Positions 43,290 to 52,233 of a DNA stretch of 64,000 nucleotides are shown here, in pieces; within the stretch, counting starts at the first letter, position 1; each line of letters opens with the position of its first letter. The DNA is taken from contig NZ_JABBFQ010000001.1 of NCBI RefSeq assembly GCF_018494055.1, forward strand, positions 1-64,000, written 5' to 3'. The stretch comes from Rosenbergiella epipactidis. Lineage in GTDB: Bacteria; Pseudomonadota; Gammaproteobacteria; Enterobacterales; Enterobacteriaceae. The notes under the pieces were generated by a model, which ran no database searches, was not told the DNA's origin, and saw only the letters and a program-made list of their open reading frames with translations. The translations under genes were made by a program, and so were the position numbers.

Positions 43290-44422
43290 GCAGTTATTGG
43301 GCGACCTTTAAGAAGGTACTGGCAGGGATGCTGGAAAAACCGATGTGGGCGATGCTGCTGCTCTCACTGTGTATTATCAGTATGGTGTATGCCAAGGGGA
43401 CAGTCTGGGAAATGCCGGTAGCAGTGGTCGACCTTGACCACAGCTCGGCGAGTCATCTTCTGACGCGAAACCTCGATGCTAGCCCGAAATTAAATGTGGT
43501 GACCTACGATCAGCTCGCGCAAGCACAGCGAGATATGGGCTACCGTAAACTGTTTGCGGTGGTGGAAATTCCTGTCGATTTCGAAAAGAAGATGTTATCC
43601 GGGGTCAGCGTATCGATTCCTGTTTTCGGGGATGCGACGAACCGCTTACCAAATGGTCAAATTCAGCAAAATGTCGTGGCAGCGTATCAACAGATGCTTA
43701 ATCAGTATGAAGTCGAATTGATGATGAAGCATCAATTCACCCAGGCTGAAGCAAATGTTGTTCTCACGCCGATGACCGGCCTGACCTTACCCTTGTTTAA
43801 CCCAGGGATCAGTTTCGCCGCGATTATCTTCCCCGGCCTGTTGGTGATGTTACTGCAGCACTCCTTATTGATTGCGAGCGTCAGGGTCTGCTTAATGATG
43901 AGTACAAAAGGGCGGCCTAAGCTTCCTGTTGTCTTAGGCGCACTCTCGGCGCTAATCCCGATCTGGTTATTCTTATCGATCGTGCTGTTCGCACTGTGGC
44001 CGTGGGTTCTGGGGTATAAACAGGCGGCTTCTATTCCAGAAATTTTACTGCTGACCTTCCCCTTCCTTCTTGCGGTACTGGGACTGGGGCGATTATTGAC
44101 AGAGTGTATTCGTCGTGTCGAGATGATCTATCTGACCCTGTCGTTTATCACCACGCCGGTTTTCTATATTTCGGGTACTATTTGGCCGCTACAAGCCATG
44201 CCGAGCCCGGTCAGGTTGATTTCTAGTATGTTCCCATCAACCTGGGCCATTAAAGCGATTGCTGGGGTGAACCAGATGGGATTATCGTTACGCGAAGCCT
44301 TACCCGATATCTGTATGTTACTGCTGCTATTTGCCCTATACAGTATTGCCAGCTTTGTGCTGACCTTCCTCCGCGACAGACGCCTTATTAGTCGACTGCT
44401 CCATCGCGGAAGCCAGCATTAA
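43286..44422 (+). CDS. ABC-2-type exporter permease 2
   Basis: The 378-residue homologue of the preceding permease has MPVAVVDLDHSSASHLLTRN after the first helix, a periplasmic domain, and C-terminal helices with FYISGTIWPLQAMP and FPSTWAIKAI. The two probably form a heterodimer in the inner membrane. The ATP-binding subunit must be encoded elsewhere. The gene ends five bases before the convergent alcohol dehydrogenase gene. Confidence 0.9.
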   Translation: MSSYWATFKKVLAGMLEKPMWAMLLLSLCIISMVYAKGTVWEMPVAVVDLDHSSASHLLTRNLDASPKLNVVTYDQLAQAQRDMGYRKLFAVVEIPVDFEKKMLSGVSVSIPVFGDATNRLPNGQIQQNVVAAYQQMLNQYEVELMMKHQFTQAEANVVLTPMTGLTLPLFNPGISFAAIIFPGLLVMLLQHSLLIASVRVCLMMSTKGRPKLPVVLGALSALIPIWLFLSIVLFALWPWVLGYKQAASIPEILLLTFPFLLAVLGLGRLLTECIRRVEMIYLTLSFITTPVFYISGTIWPLQAMPSPVRLISSMFPSTWAIKAIAGVNQMGLSLREALPDICMLLLLFALYSIASFVLTFLRDRRLISRLLHRGSQH

Positions 44423-44427
44423 CAAGA

Positions 44428-45576
44428 CTACCTAGCGGTTTGCCAGGCTTGAGTGATCAGCGTGGCCCGTTGGGTGGCATTGTAATCCACTAATGAATTT
44501 TTATTTGTCGAGCGCTGAGCCAGCGCGGTGACCTCGTCAGCGCTCAGGGTGAAGTCGCTTTGCCAAAACGGACTACAGGCATTATCCATTATCCATAACT
44601 TTAAATGCTGCGCCGGAAACTGTTGCTGCGCGAGGGGAAAAAGTCGATGGTTAAGGCTATGCAATAGCTGCTGTTGTGGGTCATTATCGCTGTCGGCAAG
44701 CAGATCGAAAAAGGGCAATAGTAATTGGCCACAAACCTTACCATGATGCCAACTTTTATAGGCACCTATCTCACCCGCGATGCCATGGATTACGCAGACC
44801 CCGGCGCTTGCTAAGCAGAGTCCCCCCAGCCACGACGCATTTAACATCTTCTCCCGTGCCACTTCGCCCACTTCATCATCCAAGGCTAAATTCGGCCAAG
44901 CCTCAACAAACAGCGCCAATCCGGTAGTGCTTAGCGCGTGAATTAACGGCGAAGCGCTACGAGAAAGATAAGCCTCGAAAAGATGGGTAAAAGCATCGAT
45001 GCCGCACTGTGCCAGGATGTGAGCAGGTGTTCCCTTCATCAGCCTTGCATCTAAGATGGCATAATCCGGCACTAAGTGGGGATGGCGTAACGATGCTTTG
45101 GTTTTTAATATTTGGGTATCCGTGACCACCGCATTTTGGGTGACTTCGCTACCGGTCCCGGCGGTCGTCGGGATGGCGATTAAGGCTAAACGGTCACCGC
45201 TAAGGGGAGTATCACCCACTTTTTCAAGGTAACGCTGAGTAGGCAGCGGATGGCAAGCGAGGGTACTGAAGGCTTTACCGGCATCGAGAGTGCTCCCGCC
45301 GCCGATGGCGATAACCGTACGGCAGCGGCCTCGCCAGGTGGCGACCCACGCATCAAGCTGCTGCGGCGAGGCTTCTTCTGTGACCTCCACAATCCCGACC
45401 AAGTGCGAATCGAGGCTGGTTGATAGATCAGACCAGTGGGGCCCTTTCAGAAAAGAAGGTGATGCAAACAGTAGGGCCTCCCCCGGGGTGTGAGCTAAAA
45501 GCGCTGGCAATTCCTGAAGCGATCCAGCGCCACTGAGTGTCTGTTGGTTACTGCATAATGCTGTAATGGATGACAT
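44428..45576 (-). CDS. Iron-containing alcohol dehydrogenase
   Basis: The 382-residue group III (Fe-type) dehydrogenase has the NAD(P)-binding motif AIGGGSTLDAGKA (residues about 91-103), then IPTTAGTGSEVT. The four metal ligands sit in GIDAFTHLFEAY (Asp and His), CVIHGIAGEIG (His) and SWHHGKVCG (His). It oxidises or reduces a small alcohol or aldehyde; the substrate cannot be told. It stands alone between a convergent exporter operon and the FUSC gene. Confidence 0.9.
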   Translation of the reverse strand: MSSITALCSNQQTLSGAGSLQELPALLAHTPGEALLFASPSFLKGPHWSDLSTSLDSHLVGIVEVTEEASPQQLDAWVATWRGRCRTVIAIGGGSTLDAGKAFSTLACHPLPTQRYLEKVGDTPLSGDRLALIAIPTTAGTGSEVTQNAVVTDTQILKTKASLRHPHLVPDYAILDARLMKGTPAHILAQCGIDAFTHLFEAYLSRSASPLIHALSTTGLALFVEAWPNLALDDEVGEVAREKMLNASWLGGLCLASAGVCVIHGIAGEIGAYKSWHHGKVCGQLLLPFFDLLADSDNDPQQQLLHSLNHRLFPLAQQQFPAQHLKLWIMDNACSPFWQSDFTLSADEVTALAQRSTNKNSLVDYNATQRATLITQAWQTAR

Positions 45577-45616
45577 AGCAAGGCTCCCTATTTTTGCTCT
45601 ACTCTAGCGTCTGACC

Positions 45617-45654
45617 GGCTAAAGGGTGTAGGCAATGATGCTACACCCTAAGCC
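45617..45654. terminator. Long inverted repeat between FUSC and dehydrogenase genes
   Basis: GGCTAAAGGGTGTAG and CTACACCCTAAGCC form a 14-bp stem with one mismatch around a nine-base loop. It lies after the FUSC stop and before the dehydrogenase start, both on the reverse strand. No U tract follows, so an attenuator or operator is as likely as a terminator. Confidence 0.45.
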
Positions 45655-45706
45655 CTGTCTATCGCTAGCGGGAGAATTCTCAGAATGGCCGCTAACCCTG
45701 TCACGA

Positions 45707-47671
45707 CTACCCGGCGATTAACGGCGCCCTATGCTGTTCAAGTAACCGCTGTAAATCTTCAACCACCAGGCTCAGCTTTTCCGGGGTCGGCAGCGGCAGG
45801 ATCTGCGCGTGATACCGCTGTAATAGTGACTGTAACTGTTCGAACGCGCGCTCACGTTGTAAGGCCAATTTACTGGTGGCGAGCAATGTCGCGCAGTCAC
45901 GGATCTCTTGGTGAAACTCGGCTAAGCCCGGAAAGTTATAGATGGTAATTGCATTAATCCGCCGGTAAATAATGATCAGATTAATCGCTAATTGATAACG
46001 ATGAAGCGAGCGACTGTCCAACGTAATCAATGACAGCAGTTGATCGTAAAGTGCGCTGAGTCGGTTTTTCTTACGGCGCTGTGGGTTGGTGGTTAACGTC
46101 TGTAACGCGGTCACCAATATATTCCGGATTAGCGCATTGGCGAGATAGGTTTTATGCAAGTCAGGGATAATCGCAATAATTACCATCGAGATAATTGCCC
46201 CGAGGATCTGACCAAGCCCGCTTTCTAAGGTATGGCTAAAATTAAAGGTTTCAGGGTTGGTAATCGGGATCAGATTGAAAATAAACATCAACGATGCACC
46301 GCTCCCTAAAATTTTGTATTGCACCGCTAAGGAGAGAATAAAGACTAAGATGCCTAAGGCAATCAGAAGTAAGGCGAAACTCTGTTGGGTTGCCGGCAGG
46401 ATCAGTAAGTAAAACAGCATACTGATTGGGATGATATAAATCATGCCATAAATAAAATCGAGGCCTAACGCTTTAGGGCTCTCCGCGCGCATTGCTAACG
46501 TGGTGACGATACTGGCGATAATTAAAAAGCCACTTATAGCGGTAGGGTCCATCACCAACCACAGTGCACAGCCGACAGCGGTCGTGACAAAGGTTCGCAT
46601 AGCGTTGATAAAGGCATGTTTGCGTTGCGCGGTGCGTGCGGTAGTTAAGGTGTAACGCGCGATAATCTCTTTTTCGATCTGGTGCAACGGTTGGTGCGAA
46701 TGCAGGCCGCGCAATAAAATCCGCATCTCTTTCATCGCTTTAAGCCAAGCACTGAGTGCATAAGGCGTTTGTGCCGCGGGCAATTGATGAATAAGGTGGG
46801 TAAATTGATGTAATTTTTGATTTAACTGTTCTGGGGTCTGGCACTCATCTTGAAATAAAAAGTACCAATGGCTGTATCGTTTATCCGGGCGTTGCTGGAA
46901 ATATTGCTGTGTCTCGTAGGTCAAGGTCAGAAGATGAAAGAGGATCCCATTAATCCCCTTTAGACGACGATGCAGCATAACGGAGTAATGTGAGGATTCC
47001 ATGCGTAAGGTCTGGCGCATGGCTTGCAGTGCTTTCGCTTGAGTCAGGTGAGCGCGGAACAGGTCTTCGACGTGCTGTGTTTCGTCACTGGTGAAGCAGT
47101 GGGACAAAAGTTGATAGCAGCTATGGGGTAACTCCGCAACCCGTTGATCGATGGTACGTTTTACTGAACGGGGCAGGAACAGTAAATCAGAGAATATCAG
47201 GCAGAGCAGACCCAAGGTAATTTCAAAGAAGCGATAGAGCGCAATTTGCAGCACGTCGTGTGGGGTCTGCCAAGCCGTCACTAAGATGATAAAGACCGAG
47301 TACCCGGCTAAGCCAAAAGCGTAACTGATCTCTTGTTTCACGACGGTAAATAGCCACGAGAAAAATCCCGCCCAGGCACAGCAGGCGAGCAGTAATAATA
47401 GAGGGACTCGGCTAAAAAAAGTCATGATCAGCACGCCGCCGATACAGCCGACTGCAGTGCCAATTAAGCGTAGGAAGCCGCGAAAGCGTAATACGCCGCT
47501 CATCGGTTCGCCACCACTGGCAAAGGCAGGAGAGGCGGCGATAATGGCGACCGTCATCATTGACCATTTAGGGGTGTCGAGTTCCAGAATAAAACTTAAC
47601 GCCAGTGCCAACAGCAGCGCACAGGTGGTCTTACAGGCAAAACGAAGCCGGTAAAAAAGTGAGTTATGCAT
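45707..47671 (-). CDS. FUSC-family exporter, AaeB-like
   Basis: The 654-residue inner-membrane protein has two repeats of about five helices each. The first follows PKWSMMTVAIIAASPAFASG and the second TTAVGCALWLVMDPTAIS; cytoplasmic domains lie between and after them. Size and layout match AaeB, the p-hydroxybenzoate/aromatic-acid efflux pump. AaeB usually works with an AaeA adaptor, and none is adjacent here. The substrate is therefore inferred. An FNR-like palindrome lies about 150 bases upstream. Confidence 0.83.
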   Translation of the reverse strand: MHNSLFYRLRFACKTTCALLLALALSFILELDTPKWSMMTVAIIAASPAFASGGEPMSGVLRFRGFLRLIGTAVGCIGGVLIMTFFSRVPLLLLLACCAWAGFFSWLFTVVKQEISYAFGLAGYSVFIILVTAWQTPHDVLQIALYRFFEITLGLLCLIFSDLLFLPRSVKRTIDQRVAELPHSCYQLLSHCFTSDETQHVEDLFRAHLTQAKALQAMRQTLRMESSHYSVMLHRRLKGINGILFHLLTLTYETQQYFQQRPDKRYSHWYFLFQDECQTPEQLNQKLHQFTHLIHQLPAAQTPYALSAWLKAMKEMRILLRGLHSHQPLHQIEKEIIARYTLTTARTAQRKHAFINAMRTFVTTAVGCALWLVMDPTAISGFLIIASIVTTLAMRAESPKALGLDFIYGMIYIIPISMLFYLLILPATQQSFALLLIALGILVFILSLAVQYKILGSGASLMFIFNLIPITNPETFNFSHTLESGLGQILGAIISMVIIAIIPDLHKTYLANALIRNILVTALQTLTTNPQRRKKNRLSALYDQLLSLITLDSRSLHRYQLAINLIIIYRRINAITIYNFPGLAEFHQEIRDCATLLATSKLALQRERAFEQLQSLLQRYHAQILPLPTPEKLSLVVEDLQRLLEQHRAPLIAG

Positions 47672-47824
47672 TGTTTTTATAATCTAAAAATAAAATTTAG
47701 AAAAAGGGGTGATGCCTACTGACAAGGCTGCATTAGGGGGCGTAACTAGACTGTTGAAAACATGGTGGCGTTTCCACAAATTGGCGTGAAAACTATATTA
47801 CGCTTTTCGTGAAAAAGTGAAAGG

Positions 47825-47863
47825 TTGATCGCCATCAAAAAAACAGGATTTTTTTGTGGCGAT
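47825..47863. promoter_or_regulatory. Strong hairpin containing an FNR-like palindrome
   Basis: ATCGCCA ... TGGCGAT with paired A and T runs forms a long hairpin in the spacer between the dinB-like and FUSC genes. A T-rich stretch follows on the plus strand. TTGAT-CGCC-ATCAA (47825-47838), an exact FNR-type palindrome, overlaps its left arm. It may terminate dinB-like transcription or control the FUSC gene. The two readings are not separable by eye. Confidence 0.4.
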
Positions 47864-47908
47864 TTATTTTTTTTATCGTAAAGCCAACTTAGTGCTTTCT
47901 ACGAACCC

Positions 47909-48409
47909 TTAGACCGACAGTTCAGGCAATGAGGCATGGTCACGCAGAAAGACAGTGAGTACATCTTTAGGGGGGATGCCTCCCGCTTGGGCGATCAGCC
48001 ATCCTACGGCACCTCGGTGATAGCTACTATGGTGCAACATATGCTCGACCATCTCTATGCCGCTCATCGACCCCTGTCCGCCCTCAACAAAGTTAAAGGT
48101 GATGGATTGCGTAGGGGTAGACCACTGCTCGACATAGGAGAGATACCACTCACTGCATACTGCCATGTCGCGAGCCAAATCGGTCACTGTCGGGGTCTCG
48201 ACGGTGTTTAGCGCGCGATAACCGTGATCGATATCTTGTAGATTACCTTTGAAAATCGTATCAACAACATAAATATGATTCATCAATCTGATCATTATTT
48301 TTTTCTGTTCGGCGTACAGCGAGTCATCGATTGTGGCGATAGCAGCTAAGGTTTGCTGATCGGCCCAGCGTTTAAAGGCGAGTAATGTCGAAATACTAAA
48401 GCTTGCCAT
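47909..48409 (-). CDS. DinB-family protein
   Basis: The 166-residue protein has the four-helix DinB/YfiT fold: LLAFKRWADQQTLAAI at the start, IRLMNHIYVVDTIFKGNL (first metal His), and EMVEHMLHHSSYHRGAVGWL with the other histidines. These proteins are metal-binding and may act as thiol transferases or in damage responses; the role is unknown. The ATG at 48409 has AGGTGGA seven bases upstream. A GTG four codons earlier is less likely. Confidence 0.87.
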   Translation of the reverse strand: MASFSISTLLAFKRWADQQTLAAIATIDDSLYAEQKKIMIRLMNHIYVVDTIFKGNLQDIDHGYRALNTVETPTVTDLARDMAVCSEWYLSYVEQWSTPTQSITFNFVEGGQGSMSGIEMVEHMLHHSSYHRGAVGWLIAQAGGIPPKDVLTVFLRDHASLPELSV

Positions 48410-48546
48410 AAGGGATTCCACCTAAAGGGATGAAGGCTAGATTATTCAACGACCCATCACAAAAAGCGAGGGGCATTTTGTCCCGACGTGCGCAGTAACT
48501 TGCAAGCGTCTAGGCCCTGCGGCAAGCTCTCTTTTTTAGGAGAAAA

Positions 48547-48951
48547 ATGATGCTTCATGCGATAGACCACGTACACGTTTATGTTGAAGATCTTCCTGCG
48601 GCGGCGCAGTGGTACCAGCAATTGTTGGGCTTCCAGCACGATGAGGCCTTTGCTGACTGGTACGCAGAGGGCGGCCCCTATGTGATCCGCAGTGGCGCGG
48701 CGTCGTTGTCGCTTTTTCAGCGCTCTGCCGTCACTCCCGGAAATACCATAGCGTTCGCCATTCAGGCGACGAAGATCCCCGCGCTGCTGGCACGATTAGC
48801 ACAGTTTACCCTCGACTATAGGGTGGTCGATCATCAGTTAACCTGGTCAGTTTATTTCCATGACCTCAGTGGTAATCCGCTGGAAGTGACTTGTAACGAT
48901 TACGCGGCGGCAACGCCTGTGATGGTTGCTGCCACGCAAAAACAGTCTTAG
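48547..48951 (+). CDS. VOC-family (glyoxalase/bleomycin-resistance) protein
   Basis: The 134-residue protein has two beta-alpha-beta-beta-beta units, starting IDHVHVYVEDLPAAAQWYQQ and ending YFHDLSGNPLEVTCNDY. His and Glu positions in IDHVHV and NPLEVT are plausible metal ligands. AGGAG lies just before the ATG. It could be a lyase, dioxygenase or binding protein. The stop overlaps the convergent racemase gene by four bases. Confidence 0.85.
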   Translation: MMLHAIDHVHVYVEDLPAAAQWYQQLLGFQHDEAFADWYAEGGPYVIRSGAASLSLFQRSAVTPGNTIAFAIQATKIPALLARLAQFTLDYRVVDHQLTWSVYFHDLSGNPLEVTCNDYAAATPVMVAATQKQS

Positions 48952-49700
48952 GGGGATGGGCGGGTTAAACAGGTTGCGTAGGGGCCGGTAATCCCCTTAT
49001 TGCGTGGAAAGTCGAGATCCCCCCATTTACTGGTGGTGACGCCGAGATTTAATAGCGATTCCATTAAGCTGACCGCTGCGCCGACGCCATCAATCACCGG
49101 CATCTCTAATGTCTCACTGAGTTCGGCGGCCAGATCAGCCATCCCTCCACAACCAAGAATAATCGCACCGACATTATCTTGGTGTTTGACGTTTGAACAG
49201 AAGTCACGGACCTTCTGCTGTGCCATGCCACTCCCGTCCTCTAGGCTTAGCACCGGCAGATCGATAGCATGCACGGCCGCACAGTGTTCGTGAAAGCCAT
49301 AACGGTGTAACAGGTGGCGAGCAATAATTACCGTACGCGGCAGGGTGGTGACAATCGAAAAACGGGTCGCGACTAAGCTGGCGACATGCATGGCGGCCTC
49401 GGCGATACCCAGCACCGGACCTTTAGCCAGTTCACGTGCCGCCAGTAATCCTGGGTCACCGAAGCAAGCGATAATGTGGCCATCGACGCCGCGATCTTCG
49501 CCTTCTCTGATTTGCTGCAAAATTCCTAATGTGGCGACCGCTTCATCGAAATGTCCCTCGATAGACGGAACGCCCTCTTTGGGGCATACCGCCTCAATCT
49601 CGACACGCGACCCTGCAATAGCGCGAGCGGTGTGTGCCATAGTCTCGGTCATGGCCTGACTGGTGTTAGGGTTGATCAGTTGAATACGATGGCGGCGCAT
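48948..49700 (-). CDS. Asp/Glu/hydantoin racemase
   Basis: The 250-residue protein begins MRRHRIQLINPNTSQAMTET, the hallmark start of the hydantoin racemase group. The two catalytic cysteines are in HIIACFGDPG and IILGCGGMADL. It probably racemises 5-substituted hydantoins or allantoin. A longer start at 49733 exists; 49700 has TGGAG five bases upstream and matches family N-termini. It is divergent from an NCS1 permease gene, giving an uptake-plus-racemisation unit without a hydantoinase nearby. Confidence 0.9.
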   Translation of the reverse strand: MRRHRIQLINPNTSQAMTETMAHTARAIAGSRVEIEAVCPKEGVPSIEGHFDEAVATLGILQQIREGEDRGVDGHIIACFGDPGLLAARELAKGPVLGIAEAAMHVASLVATRFSIVTTLPRTVIIARHLLHRYGFHEHCAAVHAIDLPVLSLEDGSGMAQQKVRDFCSNVKHQDNVGAIILGCGGMADLAAELSETLEMPVIDGVGAAVSLMESLLNLGVTTSKWGDLDFPRNKGITGPYATCLTRPSP

Positions 49701-49721
49701 AAAGGCTCCAGTGAAAAAGGG

Positions 49722-49740
49722 TTGCACAGTCACTGTGCAA
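49722..49740. promoter_or_regulatory. Perfect palindrome between racemase and permease genes
   Basis: TTGCACAG-TCA-CTGTGCAA has 8-bp arms. AGTGT ... ACACT follows at 49745-49760. The site lies just upstream of the racemase start in the divergent spacer and looks like an operator for both genes. No regulator gene is adjacent. Confidence 0.6.
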
Positions 49741-49933
49741 TGAGAGTGTCACTGCACACTAATGAATCTCTAAGAATTACACCAAGCGGTTATTTATATC
49801 AACCTCAGGGCTGGAATCAAGCGGTAACAGGCGCTGTCAGTGGCAATGAAATTATTGTTTCAATGAAATGATAATTGGTATGTTATTTGCAGCCTAATGT
49901 CATCAGTTCGATTTCGTTCACGAGGATGGCACT

Positions 49934-51421
49934 ATGGCGCAGCAAGATTCGACAACACCACACTCCTACCCGGCCAGTTATAGCCCAAAATTGACCAATG
50001 ACGATCTGGCTCCGGTCAGTAATCCACATTGGACTTGGTACAATATTTTCTCGTTCTGGATGTCGGATATCCATAGCATGGGTGGCTATGTCGTGGCGGC
50101 CAGCTTCTTTGCCTTGGGCTTAGCAGGGTGGCAGGTGCTGCTCTGTCTACTGGTTGGGATCTGTATTGTACAGGTGGCCGCCAATTTAATTGCTCGACCC
50201 AGTCAACTGACTGGCGTGCCTTACGCCGTGGTCTGTCGCCAGGCCTTCGGGGTGTTCGGTGCCAACATTCCGGCGGTAATCCGCGGATTGATCGCTTTCG
50301 CTTGGTACGGTATTCAAACTTGGCTCGCCTCCAATGCACTGCTATTGGTGTTACTGAAGTTTTGGCCAAGCCTTACGCCGCTCACTGTGCCGCATTTTGT
50401 CGGCTTATCTGCACTGGGTTGGATCTGTTTTGCGGTAATGTGGTGCTTACAAGCCATGGTGTTCTGGCGGGGCATGCGTACCATTCAGGCCTTTATCGAT
50501 ATTGCCGGACCTGCGGTCTATATCGTGATGCTTGCCCTGGCCATTTGGATTATCTCGCAAACGGGGTGGCAGGGAATTTCCCTGACGCTCTCCGAAAAAT
50601 CCCTGAGCACCTCACAACAAACCTGGCAGATGATCACTGCGGTATCGCTGGTGGTCTCCTATTTCTCTGGCCCGTTACTGAATTTCGGTGATTTCGCGCG
50701 TTATGGCAAATCCATGAAAGAGGTTCGCCGGGGCAATCGTTGGGGGCTGCCGTTTAACTTTTTATTATTCTCCGTGATAACAGTGATTATCGTTTCTGGC
50801 ACCAAGAGTTTATATGGCCAGATGATCACTAACCCCATCGAGACCGTGGCCCACACTGGCAATGGCTTGGTGATGGCCTTAGCGCTGTTGACGATGATTA
50901 CCGCAACCGTCGGGATCAATATCGTTGCCAACTTTGTTTCGCCTGCCTTCGATTTCTCTAACTGCGCCCCGCAAAAGATTAGCTTTCGTATGGGGGGCAT
51001 GATTGCCGCGGTTGGTTCAGTGTTACTGACGCCTTGGAATTTATTCCAATCGCCAGAACTGATCCACTATAGCTTAGATGTATTAGGTGCCTTTATCGGG
51101 CCCTTATTTGGGATTTTGTTGTGCGATTTCTACCTGATCAAGCGCGGTAACATTGAGGTCGATGAGCTGTTCAATGCCTCTAAAAATGGGCGCTATTGGT
51201 ATCAAGGTGGCGTCAATCTCCGCGCCATTGCCGCCTTAGTGCCTGCGGTTGTCATTGGCTTGGTGATAAGCTTTATCCCAAGTTTACACGCGGTCGCCAA
51301 TTTCAGTTGGTTTATTGGCGTAGGCATTGCTGGGGCGGCGCACTTTATGCTGCATCCACGTGAAGCCGTAGCGCCTCACTCCACAACGCTATCCAGTACG
51401 CTGGTCACCAGTAAAGAATAA
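49934..51421 (+). CDS. NCS1-family hydantoin/allantoin permease
   Basis: The 495-residue transporter has about twelve helices and NCS1 signatures near the start (NDDLAPVSNPHWTWYNIFSFW, cut here: LAPVSNPHWTWYNIFSFWMS). Next come RPSQLTGVPYAVVCRQAFGV and the C-terminal LCDFYLIKRGNIEVDELFN. It belongs to the PucI/Mhp1 group, which imports hydantoins, allantoin or nucleobases with sodium or protons. The adjacent divergent racemase favours a hydantoin-type substrate. Confidence 0.9.
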   Translation: MAQQDSTTPHSYPASYSPKLTNDDLAPVSNPHWTWYNIFSFWMSDIHSMGGYVVAASFFALGLAGWQVLLCLLVGICIVQVAANLIARPSQLTGVPYAVVCRQAFGVFGANIPAVIRGLIAFAWYGIQTWLASNALLLVLLKFWPSLTPLTVPHFVGLSALGWICFAVMWCLQAMVFWRGMRTIQAFIDIAGPAVYIVMLALAIWIISQTGWQGISLTLSEKSLSTSQQTWQMITAVSLVVSYFSGPLLNFGDFARYGKSMKEVRRGNRWGLPFNFLLFSVITVIIVSGTKSLYGQMITNPIETVAHTGNGLVMALALLTMITATVGINIVANFVSPAFDFSNCAPQKISFRMGGMIAAVGSVLLTPWNLFQSPELIHYSLDVLGAFIGPLFGILLCDFYLIKRGNIEVDELFNASKNGRYWYQGGVNLRAIAALVPAVVIGLVISFIPSLHAVANFSWFIGVGIAGAAHFMLHPREAVAPHSTTLSSTLVTSKE

Positions 51422-51491
51422 TCATTCTTTGCGACAGACACGTAGTGCCTAATCGAAACTGAAGGTATACTGCGCATCCCTTAGGTTGTGG

Positions 51492-52109
51492 ATGTCGCAG
51501 TCGATTATGGTTAACGCGAGTGAATTGATTGAGCAGTTGTGTGAGCAGGGTTGGTATTACCAACAAAATGTTATTCCCGGCGAATGGGTGACAGCCTTAG
51601 CTGATCTCTGTCATAAACGGACCTTCTTGCAAGCAGGGATTGGCCAAGGCATAAAGAATATTATCAACGAAGCGATTCGCTCGGACAGTATTAGTTGGAT
51701 TGAACCGCGTGAAACAGAGCCAGCCGTGGTGTACTACCTCTCGCTGGTCGATGAGATCCAACAACTGCTTAACCGAGAATTCTACTTGGGATTGAATGGA
51801 TTTGAGGGGCACTTCTCTCGCTATCCGCAAGGGGCGTTTTACAAGCCGCATTATGACTGTTTCGCTCAAGATAAGCGCCGTGCCGTCACCCTGATATTCT
51901 ATATCAATCAGAACTGGCGGCCTGAAAACGGCGGTCAGCTCTGTTTGCATCTTCCTGAAGGTCAAAAAGTTATCGAGCCCGTGGCGGGCAGTATGATCTG
52001 TTTTCTATCAGAACAAATCTTACACGAAGTATTACCGACCCATGTCGAGCGGATGGCACTGACCGGATGGTTCGTTCGCCACCAAGGGCAAGACTACTTT
52101 TACAGCTAG
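51492..52109 (+). CDS. 2-oxoglutarate/Fe(II)-dependent oxygenase
   Basis: The 205-residue protein of the prolyl-4-hydroxylase-like superfamily has the HxD motif in YKPHYDCFAQ. The distal His is in ILHEVLPTHVE, and the Arg that binds 2-oxoglutarate is in ERMALTGWFVR. The core strand pattern (AVTLIFYINQNW, NGGQLCLHL, GSMICFLS) is complete. The substrate is unknown. Starts at 51492 and 51507 are both possible; only a weak AGGT precedes the first. Confidence 0.85.
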   Translation: MSQSIMVNASELIEQLCEQGWYYQQNVIPGEWVTALADLCHKRTFLQAGIGQGIKNIINEAIRSDSISWIEPRETEPAVVYYLSLVDEIQQLLNREFYLGLNGFEGHFSRYPQGAFYKPHYDCFAQDKRRAVTLIFYINQNWRPENGGQLCLHLPEGQKVIEPVAGSMICFLSEQILHEVLPTHVERMALTGWFVRHQGQDYFYS

Positions 52110-52233
52110 CCCTAGACAAAATTTCCGACTTAATTTTCAGAAATGTGATCAGCATGCCATACTAATGGCTTGCTTTTTTTTTATGTGGCAAATCTGCCCA
52201 GCTTTTTTCACACAGTTATTTAATGAGGTCGTT

